This document shows, in pieces, positions 1 through 13,700 of a DNA stretch of 64,000 bases. Where the stretch lies: positions 6,417,001 through 6,481,000 of the forward strand of contig JAUCBN010000054.1 in assembly GCA_035048815.1 (NCBI GenBank), written 5' to 3'. Every line of letters starts with the position of its first letter. The first letter of the stretch is position 1. The notes under the pieces are model-generated. The model did no database searches. It saw only the letters and a list, made by a program, of their open reading frames with translations, and was not told the origin of the DNA. The DNA comes from Abelmoschus esculentus (lineage: Eukaryota; Streptophyta; Magnoliopsida; Malvales; Malvaceae). The translations under genes and the position numbers were made by a program.

Positions 1-91
1 GATCATTGATTCGACCTTCCAATACACCCTTGTCCATCTTCATCTCATCTATCTGTCGTTGTAGGGCAGCTAGGTCCATGCTATCACTCAT
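1..91 (-). CDS. Retrotransposon gag N-terminus, truncated by window edge
   Basis: The reverse strand opens an uninterrupted frame of 30 codons from an ATG at 89-91 to the window edge, beginning MSDSMDLAALQRQIDEMKMD. The peptide is hydrophilic and coiled-coil prone, like the Gag start of plant LTR retrotransposons. Just upstream (144-157 on the + strand) is a degenerate primer-binding site reading TGGTAGCCAGAGCC on the reverse strand, close to the initiator-Met tRNA site TGGTATCAGAGCC. This order of LTR, PBS and Gag supports the call. The superfamily cannot be decided from so short a piece. Confidence 0.5.
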   Translation of the reverse strand, partial: MSDSMDLAALQRQIDEMKMDKGVLEGRIND

Positions 92-143
92 CTGTTGGAT
101 CTTCTTAGGTCTTCCCAGTGTGTCGATTGGATCTTATCAACGA

Positions 144-660
144 GGCTCTGGCTACCAAATATAATAGAATAGATATAGTTTAGGTTTCAGAGGAGAATAG
201 AGTAGGTTTCAGAAAAGAAATATTCATTCATTCATCAAGATAAAAAAAATTTCCATGTCTGTACAATCTATTAATATCCATAGAGTACTACAATCAGTTA
301 TTTTCCAGCTGGCTTAACAAACTATTCCAGAAATCTCTTCATCACATTTGGGCTTCTCTTTATCAAGTTTGGGCTTCCTCTTTAGACCCATTGTTGGCCG
401 ATCCATCTGTTGCTGACCCGGAATGCATCCTCTTGCCTGCCACGACATCGTTTCTGCTGTAATTATAAAGGGCCTCATCCCGCTCACGTGCCGTTCCCAA
501 TTGACCAATTTTTTCCCCAATTTTTCCCCCAATTTCAATTCTCTCAATCCCTAGCCCTTCTGAAATCCCCAATTCATTTTCCCTCGCCTTCGATTCCTTC
601 GCATCTTCTCCCCAATTCATGACATAATTTCTGAACTTCCTATTTCTTTCCAAACTTATC
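144..660 (-). mobile_element. PBS and putative 5' LTR of the reverse-strand retroelement at the left edge
   Basis: On the reverse strand the Met-tRNA-like primer site (144-157) is preceded by about 500 bp of non-coding sequence. This holds T/C-rich runs near 500-620, like the R/U5 part of plant LTRs. Terminal TG/CA dinucleotides and a target duplication could not be fixed, so the right boundary is approximate. It lies in an intron of the host gene, upstream of the exon at 1013. Short open frames on both strands here have no recognisable protein features. Confidence 0.35.
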
Positions 661-1012
661 TTGTGAGAGAAAATGCTAAATACTACATGGTTGACAAGCA
701 AATTTTTGTGGAGTTGAGATTGAGTTCACTGAGATACACTTTCATGGGATGGGAAGAAGGGAAAGGAGTGGTGGGATTTGAGGGGGTAGTTAAATTCACT
801 GTTAGCTAGGGAGTGTCCATGCAGGTGTATTTGTATATCTGAAGTGTCTTCTTATTTATTAAAAAGCTACAAAGCTTCCTGCAAACTTTCTGGAGAATGC
901 CTAGATATAAGAAAAAAATTTATCTTCCATTCTCTTTTTGAAGTTCTCAATGAAATTTATTACTAGAGATAGTGTAGAGTGTAAGTGTAATGATTGCAGT
1001 ATGCTTTCACAG
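660..1012. other. Intron remainder upstream of the first visible exon
   Basis: Non-coding AT-rich sequence between the reverse retroelement and the acceptor at 1011-1012. I see no exon of the GBA2 family and no repeat structure here. Confidence 0.5.
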
Positions 1013-1770
1013 GAAAACCAGTGATGAAGATATTTCATCATGGGGATGGAACTTGAATGGCCAGCATTCTACATACCATGCTTTGTTTCCTAGAGCATGG
1101 ACAATATATGATGGTACTAATCAAACTTTCTTTGTTTAGTAAATCTGTGTACTTTTCCTTGAATCTTGTTTTGAACAATCTGTTACTTTTTCAGGTGAAC
1201 CAGATCCTGACCTGAAAGTGTCGTGTCGACAGATATCACCATTCATACCACATAATTATAGGGATAGTAGTCTTCCAACAGCTGTTTTTGTCTACACAGT
1301 ATGTTTATTCAAAATTTAATTTCAAGAACTTGGTGACTTGTTACAACCGATTTTCCGGTCTTATGAGCTTATTATAATTTATCTGTAATTGGTTATTTCT
1401 GATTATTTCATGGCCAGTTTGTTCACTTCCTATATTGTCATTGCTTGATCTATTGCAGTTGGTGAACACTGGGAAAGAAAGGGCAAAAGTCAGCCTACTC
1501 TTTTCATGGGCGGTAGTCATTCTCTTTCAAAACTTGTCTATTTTTATTCAAAATATACGACAGGTCCTTGAATGTTAAGTAATCAATGTTTGTTTGTGTA
1601 GAATTCAATCGGTGGAATTTCACACTTATCAGGAGATCATGTCAATAAACCATTCATGTATCTTTTGTGTATGTCCTTTCCATTTCAACTTTGCACTTTG
1701 AAATTATATTAACTTCCCTTTTATTTGACAGAGGTGAAGATGGAGTTTCAGGCGTACTACTTCATCACAA
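1013..1770 (+). CDS. GBA2-like: GBA2-like exon block 1 (five short exons, N-terminal beta-domain)
   Basis: Five exons of 101, 104, 54, 56 and 39 bp encode KTSDEDISSWGWNLNGQHS through PRAWTIYDG, EPDPDLKVSCRQISPFIPHN, LPTAVFVYT, LVNTGKERAKVSLLFSWA, NSIGGISHLSGDHVNKPF and GEDGVSGVLLHH. This is the conserved N-terminal region of plant GBA2 proteins. Splice sites: acceptor AG at 1011-1012, donor GT at 1114; acceptor 1193-1194, donor 1299; acceptor 1457-1458, donor 1513; acceptor 1600-1601, donor 1658; acceptor 1730-1731. The last exon is followed by GCAAGT, a textbook GC-type donor. No coding damage is seen inside these exons. Confidence 0.85.
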
Positions 1771-4700
1771 GCAAGTCATCAAACCTTTATAGCTAATATA
1801 TATAACGGTTGGTTTGCAGTTTTCTCTTGGTAGTTCCATCCCAAGTCTCATCCCCTTCAATAACACACACACCCAAATAATGGAAGCAAAAGGAAATGGA
1901 AATAGAGCAAACGATAACTCACAGATAATAGGAACACAAAGAAATGGAAAACGAGACAAAGATTATGCAAGACTTGAATAAGTCGCCAACTATAATACTA
2001 GATAGTATCTCGTGCTAAAATATAGTTGACTAGAAAATACCTATATATTAAGTTAAGAAACTTTTTTTAATTTATTTTCCGAAAACTAAAATAAATGAAT
2101 TAAGAAGACATCACCAATCATTCTTTTTATTTTGGTTTCCATCTCGGTTTTCTAGGGCTTTGCCCTAAGTAGGAGTGCTTATCGAGTGAGTCGATCGCGA
2201 GTTGAAAAGTGTTCGACTCTTGCTTGTTAATTTTTTTTTCTACTCGACTCGACTCATTGCTCGTTAAACTCGTTAAAATTGTGCTCAACTTGTGCTCGTT
2301 AAAAAAATTTGTTGCTCAACTCGACTCGTTGTTCGTTAAGCTTAATGAGCTCGACTCATCGCTCGCTAAACTCACTAAAAATTTTACTTATTTTTCAATT
2401 AAAAGTAAATTTTAATAATACTATATCGAGCTTAATATTAACATAAATTCATAAATTTAACCAAAAATAGTAAAAGAGTGTATAAAACAATTTCAATGTC
2501 TAAATTTTAAGCTAATAATCTATAAATATACAAAACTAGCATATTAAAATTAAAATAGCAATTCAAAAATTAATAATTATTTTTTATGTTTATTTTTTGA
2601 ATAAAATAATTTTAAAGTAATTATTAAAAAATATTTTAGAAAATTAATGAGTTGCTCGCGAACTTATCGAGTCGAGTTAAACTTTGCTCGACTCAACTCG
2701 TTAATATCTCTAGTCGAGTTAACCCGAATCAAGTATTCATCGAGTTTTGACTAAGTCAAGTTCAAGTAACTCACGAGTTGCTCAACTTGTTAAGTACCCC
2801 TAACCCTGAATAATCCGAACAGACCCATCTTTAACAAATAATTTAACAAATATTTAAAATAAAGTAAAATAAATGGGACATGATGATTTTAACGTTGCTT
2901 GGTTAAAAGAAACTTTGTGATCAATGCATCAAATATTTAATTGTTGATTTTTTTAACTTCACAAGTCTCATTTATTTTTATTTCAAAAAGAAAATTCAAT
3001 TATGTAATGTTTTTTTTTATGAAATAAAATAATATTACCATTTGTGTATCAAATGATTATTTATATTTAAAAAATAAAAACCAATTAATATAAAAATGTT
3101 TTGGAACTTTAGTTGTGCTTGTGTACTTGAAAATTTCCAGTATTGGTGTCGGTGGAAAGGGATAATGATCCAATTCAATTTGGGTCATGCTCTTTGCGGG
3201 TTAAATGAGCATATTTGTGCTGGTAGGTGGGGGAAATGAAAAGCACTAAGAACTAGTCGGTTGTTGTCCTGTTGCACGATGCACAAACCCGTTGCTCTTT
3301 TAGGTATGAGACATAAAATACAATTCTCTCATTTCTGTTAAAAATTGGGGACATGATTCATTTCTAGGAAATGTCAACGAGAAATGCAATTGATATATGT
3401 AGGCCTGATTACTACTTTCCTAAAGTGTTGGTGAGAAGTCACTACTCACTAGTATGCAATTGATATACGTAGGCCTGATTATTACCATTCAATTTTTCTT
3501 GTCTCGTGAAGCAATTCTTTTTTGCATGTTATTCTGAAGGTCATTCAGGTTCTTTAAAGAAATATAAGAGCCTTTTTCTTGTAACAACCAAAATTTCTAA
3601 TCAGTTTGTATAGTATTTAGCAGATCATCTTTAGCTTATTTTTACTTTATAGAAAGATTAGATTACTTTGAAGGATTCCTTATGAATATTCTTATCGTGG
3701 CACCTGAAACTTCTGGTCTTCCTAATACCATCCCCTTGGACCTTAAATTTTGGAGGACATTAAAATATCAAAGAAAAGTGTTTTGGATTGCTTAACTGCA
3801 TTTTTTTCAAGTTTTTCGATCCTCTCTAAGGAAATATTATAAATTTTATGTTTGTCTTTTAAGTTTTTTGGGTCAATGCCATACCAAGTAAGATAATAAA
3901 ACTAATTATGTTTGATGAGATGGTATTATGCCATATGTTATAGAATTGGTCAACAATATTGCCATTATGAGTTAACAATGTTGGGTGGAGTGGATGACAT
4001 TTGTAAATAACTAATTGTATGACACTGCTCCTATTTAAAGTATAGTGTCACTAGTTGATCTCTTTTCTGTCAGTTCGCCTGCGTAGTTTGAATCTGAAAA
4101 AATCTGAACAATCCTTTTTTGAGTCTTTTTAAATAGCAATCTATGCCCTAGTGTCCCTTTAAAATATCTCAAAATTCTAATTGCAACTTCCATGTGATCT
4201 TCCCTTGGATCAATCATGTATTGACTGATAACATTAACTGGAAGGACAATATTTGATCTGGTTAATGACAAATAAATCAACTTTCCTACTAACCTTTGAA
4301 ATTTACCCTTATCAACTTTATGGCTTGAGTCCTCTTTACTAAATTTTAATCATGCTTCCATGGGAGTATTAACTAGTTTGCATCCCAGCATCCCTGTTTC
4401 ATTAAGTACATCAAGAACATATTTTCTCTGATTTATTACTAAACCTTTGCTCGACCTAGCAACCTTCATGCCTAGAAAGTATCTGAGTTTTCCTAGATCT
4501 TTTGTTTCAAACTCTGTATTTAATAACCTTTTCAAGTGACTTATCTCTTCCTCCTCATCATCTATCAGAATTATGTCATTCACATACACTATTAAAATAA
4601 CCTTTTTATTATTAGAGGTTACCTTAATAAAGAGTGTATGATCTGCTAAGAATTGTTTGTATCTAGCTTTCAGAATCACTTTGGTGAATCTGTCAAACCA

Positions 4701-7700
4701 GGCTCTAGGAGGCTGCTTCAAACTATAAATGGATTTACTAAGTCTACAAACTTTCTGATCACCTTTTATCGACTTCAAACTCGAAGGTACTCTCATGTAC
4801 ACTTCTTTCAATTTTCCATTAAGAAAGACATTTTTAATGTCAAGTTGATGGATCATCCAGTCATTGTTTATTGCAAAACTTAAGAGAACTCTAATTTTAT
4901 TTAGCTTAGCTACAGGAGAAAAAGTCTCATTATAATCAATTCCATAGGTTTGAGTAAAACTCTTGACTATCAACCTTGCTTTATACCTCTATATACTACT
5001 ATCAGAGTTATATTTTAAGGAGAATATCCACTTGCATCTGACTAGTTTCTTGCCATGCGGAAGATTAGTAATGGTCCAAGTATTATTCTTTTCAAGTGCT
5101 TCAATCACCTTTTCAATAGATCTTTTCTACTTAGAATATTTTAAAGCCTCCTCAATAGTGTCAGGTATTTGTTCTTTATCTAAACAAGTTGTAAAAGTCT
5201 TGAAGGATGACATTAGATTACCATAAACAACATACCTTTGAATGGGATGCTTTGTACATTGTCTTACCCCTTTTCTTTTAGCAATTGACAAATCATCAAC
5301 CTTAGGTAATGAGGAAGCAATTTCGGTTAGAACATTACCTTCATCATTCTCATTGACAATTGAACTCAAGTCTAATTCTTGGCTAGTGTCAGATTGCAAA
5401 ACAGTCTCTGAATAGTTTTCTTTTTTCGGGTGTAAACTTTTAATTGCTTAGAATGTTGAGGAGTTTGTGATGAAGATTTAGGTGAGAATTGAGGAGTAAT
5501 AACAATAGGTAAATGATGAAAAGTTGTAGGTGTAATAATAGGTGAAGCAATGGAAGAGTTTAAAAAAGTATGAGGTTCAAATGATAAAGGATTATTAGTA
5601 AATAAATTTGAAAAATAAACCTGATTTTTAAGAGGCTGAAAGACATCATTATTCTCTCCTGATTTTCAGTTGAGTGGAAATAAGGTTCATGTTCAAAAAA
5701 GGTGAGGTCTAAAGAAATAAATTTTTTTTGAGAAGGAGGATGTTAACATTTGTAGCTCTTATTAAGTGAAAAATATCCTACCAAGTCACACTTTAAAGAT
5801 CTAGGGTCTAGTTTTGACATAGAGGAGCAGAATCTTTTACAAGCAACCAAAAACTTTAAAAGGGAGAATAGAGGATAATGGTTTAAAATTTGGGTAACTC
5901 TAAAAAAAATAGGTCTAGGTGTTCTATATTACAAAATCTTACTAGGCATTCGATTAATGAGATAAGTCGCAGTTAACAAAACCTCGCCCCATAAATACTT
6001 AGGAGTATTACTGTTGAACATCAAAGACCAAGTAACTGATAACAAATGCTTATTTTTTTTTCTACAACCTCATTTTGTTATGGTGTATCCACACAAGTGC
6101 TTATTTGAACAATCCCCTTTTTGTTAAAAAATTCTCCTAATGATTTGGTAAAATACTCACTCTCATTATCAGATTTGAATATCTGAATTTTACATCCAAA
6201 TTGGGTTTCAATCATATTGTAAAATTTTTTAAAAACAGAGATTACTTTAGATTTATCCCTTAACAAATATACCCAAGTTATTCTACTATGATCATCAATG
6301 AAAGTGACAAACCACCTACTACCAGTTACATTCTTCACTCGAAAAGGACCCCAAACATCATTATGAATCAATGAAAGGTTGGGAAGGTTTATAGAAAGAT
6401 GGTAAATAAGATGTTTTTTTCTGTTTAGCAAGAGGACATATATGACATTTAAAAGAACTTGATTTTTTTATTATCAAACAATTCAGTGAATAATTTAGCA
6501 AGATAATAGAAATTATGATACTCTAACCTAAAATGCCATAACATTACATTATCAATTTGTCCTAAAGAAGTAAAAGAGTAAGAAGTATTTGGTATGGTAG
6601 ATGTTTGATTACCGAGAACATAAAGACCATTTTGTAAGCTAGCATTGCCAAGCATTTTCCTCGAATTCATTGCCTGTAGAAAACAACCAGATTTATTAAA
6701 CTGTAATTAACACTTCAAATTCTTGGAAAGTTTATTAACAGAGATGAGATTGCAAGCAATATTAGGCACAAATAGAACATCTTCAAGCAACAAGTTATCG
6801 TTAATAAGGATCGAGTCACTTCCTTTGATAGGAGAAAGAGCCATCGATTGTTTTAATAGAACTCGTAGAAGATAAATCTAAAAATTAAGGAACAACTCTC
6901 TATTATCAATTATGTGATCAGATGCTCCAGGGTCGATGTTCCAGAGTCGATGATCCATGTTGATGTACCTTTAGTAGAAAAGAGTTTAGTAGGAGAACAA
7001 ATATTTTGTATGTCTTCATCCTCCACATGAGCTAAATTTGTTTCACAGGTTACTGTCGAACCTAGAATTGCTAGTAAAAACTCCAATTCAGCCGTCTAAT
7101 TTGCTATGGGTAGCATTTCAGAGGTTGTCGAAAGGAATCCCATTAAGAATTTAAATTAAGATCGATATTAGACTGATACCATGTAAAAAATTAACTTTCC
7201 AACTTTATGGAAAAATAAAACAATGCAGAAAAAAGAAAAAAATAAGCTTTTTTGTGAAAAAGAATAAAAAACATAATTAATTTTTTGTTGTTGAATGAAT
7301 TAAAAAACTACATCTTTTGCAACGTATTTATAGTATCAAGTATAAGACTTTAATTATAATTAGGAGTCCTAATTACAAAAGACATTTAACTCTTTCTTCT
7401 AGGAAATAGACTTTAATAAAAATTCTAACTATATCTTTTAAGAAGTAGATTTTAATTTAAACATAAAAACTTCAACTCTATATAATCTTACAAAAATAAA
7501 TTTTCGAATTGGGGAAAATTTTGGGATATGTCATTATCGATAAGTGAAAAAGGTTGGGAAGGTGTATAAGGAGATGGAGGGTAAGGAGTCCTTCTATGCT
7601 TTGCCAATTGACATATATCACAAGTAAAATCTATAGGACTTTTATTAATAAATAACTTGGGAAACAATTTTTGAAGATAAAAGGGGATTGGATGGCTTAA

Positions 7701-10700
7701 TCTGTAATGACATAACAAGGCATCACTGTGTTTTGAAGCGGAGTATGAACAAGGAGAACAAATAGATGAAAAAGTGCAACTTTGTTGAAGTTGTTTCTTA
7801 GGAAGAGTTTGGTCCTTGATGATTGTGAGAAAGGGGTTATGGTGGTCGTAGATGCAATGGATGATAATGGTTTATATGTTATCAGTGGTTAGGAATTTAT
7901 TGTTTGAATAGGATGAACACATATATTTTTCAGAGAGAACAATGTGTTTCTCTGTATTTTCTTATCATTATTCAATATCAAACGATTACAGAGTAAGCCT
8001 TTAAATAGGTTAATATAGAGTTTTAATATAACTAAAACTATACTTTATCTCTAATTTAAATAATATTTATTCCTAATTTAAATAAGACTTCTAATAAATC
8101 TAAACTACTAATTAGGAATAAACTCTAATTATATATTAAATAAAAACTCTAACACTCCCCGTTAACTTAGACTTCTCTTCGGCTCTAACACTTCTTGGAT
8201 AACCAACACTCCCCCTCAAGCTGGTGAACAAACGTAGTAGAACACCAACTTGGATCTTGGACGTGATGTCCTACTTTTTTTTTGTTTCTTAGAGAAAAAT
8301 GTTCCTTGTTCTCGGGTCAAGAGTCTTTGATTAAGATGCTCCAACATGCGATTCTTGATTAAAAGATATGATGTGAATGATGTACGAAGTTGTCACGGCC
8401 CGCACCCAAGGATCCGATTCCAGTGCACATCAAAAGGCCCAAAATACTAGCACCATGAGGGTCAGCCTTGCTGCAACCATCAAGGGCCAAGCCCGATCAC
8501 ACCTTATGGCCTGATTCGTCAAGCACCTAAAGGAGGCCACGAGTTTCACTCCATGAAGGAGTCCTGCCTTAGTTAGGAACCAAGGAGTTTTTGTCCTTGG
8601 AGGATTAGTAATCCTAGTTAGACTAGGATTAGGAATAGAGGGGGCTATTTAAGGAGGCTTACCCCCACCTCATTATTTACTTCACCTTTCTTTGTTTTCT
8701 CGATTACGCTTGGTTTCATTAGGCACCAGCTTTGTTACTTTTATTCGGATAATAAGATTTTCATATTTTCCCCACACACTTCTTCTTCTACCATCATAAC
8801 CGTTTCCGTCTAAACTAAGCCTTCTAGCTTAGTTTTTCAAGGCTAACTTGGGCGTCAAAACTAGTTTAAGGCGTCTAAGGCCGCACGTCTCGGTTCTTAA
8901 AATCCAAGGGCGTGACAAGTGGTATCAGAGCTTAAGGCTGCTCATTAATGATGGCCAAGAAAGAAGAAACCAACCCTGTTGCACCGAAGGCCCTGGAAAC
9001 ACAAAGCACCGACAAAAAGCGAGCTGAAGCCGGCGCTGCTGCACAAAAGGCCCCGGAAACACAAGGCATCGGCAAGAAGCGAGCCGAACCTGGCTCTGCT
9101 GCACCAAAGGCCTCGGAAGCACAAACTATCGACAAAAAGAGAGCCGCCTTGAAAGATCGATTTACAACGCTTGAAGGTAAGATAGATCGACTCGAAATCA
9201 ATGCCAAAGAGTCGATGGAGGCTGCAGACGCTGTAAACGATCGCCTCGAGGTACTTGAAGCCAAAACCGAACCGATCAAAGATGAAGTCACGGAAGAGGT
9301 TCAAGGTCTTCTCAACGAAACGTATGAGAAATTGAACCAATAGGATGTCTCCATTCAAGCCGCAATGGAAGCAATGAAGAGAGAATTGTTGGGGGAAATT
9401 CAAAAGCTCAAGGTTGAGCTATCCCTCTACAAAAGTGACGTAATAACTGGCATGGTGAGCGATGCAACGATAGCTAAGCCCAGTATCGATGTGCCGAAAC
9501 CGAAGGAGTTCAAAGGAGTCAGAAACGCTCAAGAAGTGGACAACTTCGTGTGGGGTTTGGAACAATATTTCTGACTCACGAGCATCGAAGACGAAGGCAC
9601 CAAAGTAAACATAGCTTCAGTTTACTTGGTGGATGCCGCACTCCTTTGGTGGCGGCATATGTGCTCTCAATCAAGGGGCGACCAAGTTCCTGTAAAAACT
9701 TGGAAAGAGTTCAAATCTGAGTTCAAGGAGCATTTTTACCCAAAGAATGCTCAAGAGGAAGCCCGAGAAAAGCTTTATCAATTGAAGCATGACAAGTCCA
9801 TCCGAGAATATGTAAACAAATTCACGGAACTTAGGCTTCAAATTCATAACATGAGCGAAGCCGATGCCCTTTTTTACCTTTAAAAACGGATTGCAACGTT
9901 GGGCAAAGATGGAACTACATTGAATGGGTGTCCAGGACCTATCCAAAGCGTTGAACGTAACCGACTCCCTTGCAGAATTTGAATTTAAGAAATCGGACAA
10001 CTCAAAGCAAAAGCCAAATCACAAGGCAATGGCGGAAAGGGCAAGGACGTTCATACCAAAGAAGGACCCAAGAAGCAATCCAACGGAGATGGTAGACTCC
10101 GCAAGCCGTGGGAAAAGAACAACTTTAATTGTTACAATTGTGGGGGTAATCACATGAAAAGGGACTATCTCCAACTCTAGAAAGTGACAACCATTCAGAA
10201 GAAGAGGACGATGAAACCCTCATCGAAACGGAAATCCCTAAACTTAATTCCATTATAAGCTCCATGGAAATTAAGAAAGGTTCCAAGAAAAAGGGACTAA
10301 TGTTTGTCAACATTACGATAGCAAACCAACAAGTCAATGCATTAGTCAACACCGGTGCATCCGACTTGTTTATGTCCGAACTAATGTCCAACAAGCTTGG
10401 CCTTCAAGTGGAGAAGGCAAGCGGATTTATCAAAACCGTGAATTCCAAAGAGACTCCCATTGTTGGAGTAGTAAAAGGAATAAAAATCAGTATTGGCGAT
10501 TGGTCCGGTAAAGAAATACTCAAGGTAATCCCCCTTGATGACTTCGACTGCGTCATAGGAATAAGCTTCCTAGATCGACTCAAGGCATTCCCGGTCCCAT
10601 TCGCGAACTGTTTATGCATACTTGACCCAGCACACCCGTGCATGGTCCCCTTAAGCCGACAATCCGGAATCAAGGCAAAGATGATATCCGCCATCCAATT

Positions 10701-13700
10701 CAGCAATGGCATGCGCAAAGAAGAGCCAACATATCTAGCAACATTGGTACACAAGGAGCCATCTACAGACAAAATCCCAACGGAGGTAAAACAGATCTTA
10801 GACGAATTCAAAGATGTAATGCCTCCCGAACTACCCAAGGCCCTCCCACCAAAACGGGAAGTCCACCATAAGATCGAGCTTGTTCCAAATACAGAACCAC
10901 CAGCCCGAACACCCTATCGAATGGCTCCACCCGAACTCGAGGAGTTACGCAGACAATTGAAGGAACTCCTCGAAGCAGGATACATTAGACCATCAAAGGC
11001 ACCCTACGGTGCACTCGTACTCTTTCAAAGGAAACAGGATGGAACAATGCGGATGTGCATAGATTATCGAACTTTCAACAAAATCCCTGTGAAGAACAAG
11101 TACCCAATCCCATTGATTGCCGACCTGTTCGATCAACTTGGAGAAGCAAGATGGTTCACCAAGTTAGACTTGAGGTCAGGATACTATCAAGTAAGAATTG
11201 CCGAAGGTGATGAACCAAAGACAGCAAGCGTAACACGCTACGGTTCATACGAATTCCTTGTAATGCCTTTCGGCCTCACGAATGCTCCCGCAACATTTTG
11301 CACGCTCATGAACAAGGTACTACAACCCTTTCTAGATTAATTCGTTGTAGTCTACCTAAACGACATAGTAATTTACAGCAAGACCCTCGTGGAGCATGTC
11401 AAACACTTACGAGAAGTGTTCCAAGTACTACGACAAAACGAACTTTATGTCAAAATAGAGAAGTGCTCCTTCGCCCAAAGGAAAGTTCCATTCCTCGGTC
11501 ACATTGTCGGAGAGGGCAAAATTCAAATGGATAAAACCAAGATCAAAGCAATCAACGACTGGGAACCACCCACCAAGGTAAACGAATTAAGATCATTCTT
11601 GGGACTGGCCAACTACTATAGAAGATTCATCAAAGATTATTCCAAAATCATCACCCCCTTGACTGACTTACTCAAAGAGAAAAAGTCATGGGAATGGAAC
11701 CAAGACTGGCGCAAAGCCTTTGAAGAATTGAAACTCGTCATAGCCACCGAACCCGTGCTAGCACTACCTAATCATGGTAAGCCCTTTGAAGTCTTTACCG
11801 ATGCCTCGGACACAACCATCGGTGGAGTCCTTATGCAAGAAGGACATCTAGTTGCCTTCGAAAGCCGGAAGCTTAATGAAACCGAGAAAAAGTACTCGGT
11901 CCATGAGAAAGAGATGACAGCGGTAGTACATTGTCTACGTACTTGGCGACACCATATACTTGGGTCCAAATTCATCGTCTACACTGACAACGCTGCCAAC
12001 AGTTACTTCTTGACTCAGAAGAAGTTATCTCCCAAGCAAGTCCGTTGGCAAGAATTCCTTGTCGAATTCGACTTCACCATGGAACACACTCCAGGAAAAG
12101 CCAACTCGGTTGCACTGCTCTAAGCCGAAGGTATAACATAGAGCATGTTAGCACAACAAAAGGAGAACTAATCCCACGCATCAAAGAAGGGTTGTCTCAC
12201 GACCCAACAACCAAGATGCTCCTCAACTACAACAAGGAAGGAAAAACCCGAAGTTTCTAGAGCGAAGGAGATCTATTATATTCTCGAGGACACCGACTAT
12301 ATGTGCCGCAATTTGGAGAATTGCGCAAGTAAATCATGAAAGAATGCCATGACTCCAAGTGGGCCGGTCATCCCGGAATAGACCGCACATTAGCACTCAT
12401 TAAGGAACAATACTATTGGCCACACGAGTCAAGATGTAGAAGCATATGTGAAAACTTGCCTTGTCTGCGAACAAGACAAAATCAAAATGAAAAAACCAAC
12501 AAGATTGCTACAACCATTGCCAATCCCCGAACGACCATGGGAAAGTATATCCATGGACTTTATAGTTGGCTTACCCAATACCGACGGTCTATCTAACATC
12601 ATGGTCGTTGTCGACAGGTTTTCCAAGTATGGAACATTCATCCCAGCATCGAAAGTATACCCCGCAGAAGAGGCAACGCGCCTTTTCCTCAAACACGTAG
12701 TAAAATATTGGGGAGTGCTAAAGACAATCATTAGCGATCGGGACACCCGTTTCACAGGTAGGTTTTGGACCGAACTTTTCAAACTCATGGGGTCAAGTTT
12801 GAATTTTTCAACAAGCGTCTATCCCCAAACAGATGGGCAAACAGAACGAGTAAATGCGCTACTAGAAATTTACTTGAGACACTATGTAAGTGCCACACAA
12901 CACAATTGGCCAAAACTACTAGATGTGGCTCAATTCTCGTACAATTTGCAACGAAGCGAGGCAACAAATCAAAGCCCATTCGAGATCGTGATTGGACAAC
13001 AACCACTCACACCAAATTCAGTCACCATAAAGTATGATGGACCAAATCATCCAGCACACAAGTTCGCCACAGAATGGCAAGAGCACCACGACTTAGCCCG
13101 TGCTTGCTTACACAAAGTAGGAAAACGGACCAAGAAATGGGCAGATACAAAACGAAGGGACGTAAACTTTCAAGTTAGAGACTTAATCCTTGCCAAGCTA
13201 ACAGGGATACTTCGAAACCCAACCGTACACAAAGGCCTAGTCCGAAGATATAAGGGTCCATTCAAGATTCTAAAGCGAATAGGCACCATGGCTTATCGAT
13301 TGGAACTACCCGCAACCATCCGCGCACACCCGATGTTCCACGTAAGTTTACTAAAACCATTCCACCAAGATGAAACAGACCCGAAACAAGCCGAGTCGCA
13401 CCGAGCACCAATTGGAGTAAAAATCTCATATGAAAATGAGATTATGGACATTCAAGCAGAGCGAGTCGTTCGAAAACCGGGACATCGACCAAGGCACGAA
13501 TACCTTGTCTTATGGAAAGGACTTCCCGACAGCGAATCTAGTTGGGAACCAGCCGAGGGACTATGGCAATTTAAGGACCAAATCAGCCAATACCATCATA
13601 GCAGAGCGATGAGGGTGTCGCAAGAACCAGTGGGGGAGAATGTCACGGCCCGCACCCAAGGGTCCGATTCCAATACACATCAAAGGGCCCAAAATAATAG

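Larger units (their letters stand above)
4035..7492 (-). mobile_element. Decayed, internally deleted Ty1/copia retrotransposon
   Basis: On the reverse strand the order is LTR (7492-7192, TGTAA...TTACA, 301 bp), primer site TGGTATCAG next to it (about 7182-7190), a degenerate protease motif (PGASDHI near 6900-6960), GAG-pre-integrase, integrase, reverse transcriptase and the start of RNase H, as in Copia elements. Nearly all of gag is missing between the primer site and the protease, and RNase H stops at about 4037 with no 3' LTR seen. Many stops and frameshifts show it is dead. It sits inside another Copia fragment (7493-8154). Confidence 0.8.

Noticed and set aside
2209..2415. 68-codon open frame (MFDSCLLIFFSTRLDSLL...)
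   Set aside because: It lies wholly within the MITE and is produced by its repeated CTCGACTC words.
8925..9403. Reverse-strand open frames of 65-152 codons opposite the gypsy gag
   Set aside because: They are antisense shadows of the repetitive, Lys/Glu-rich gag codons and match no known protein pattern.
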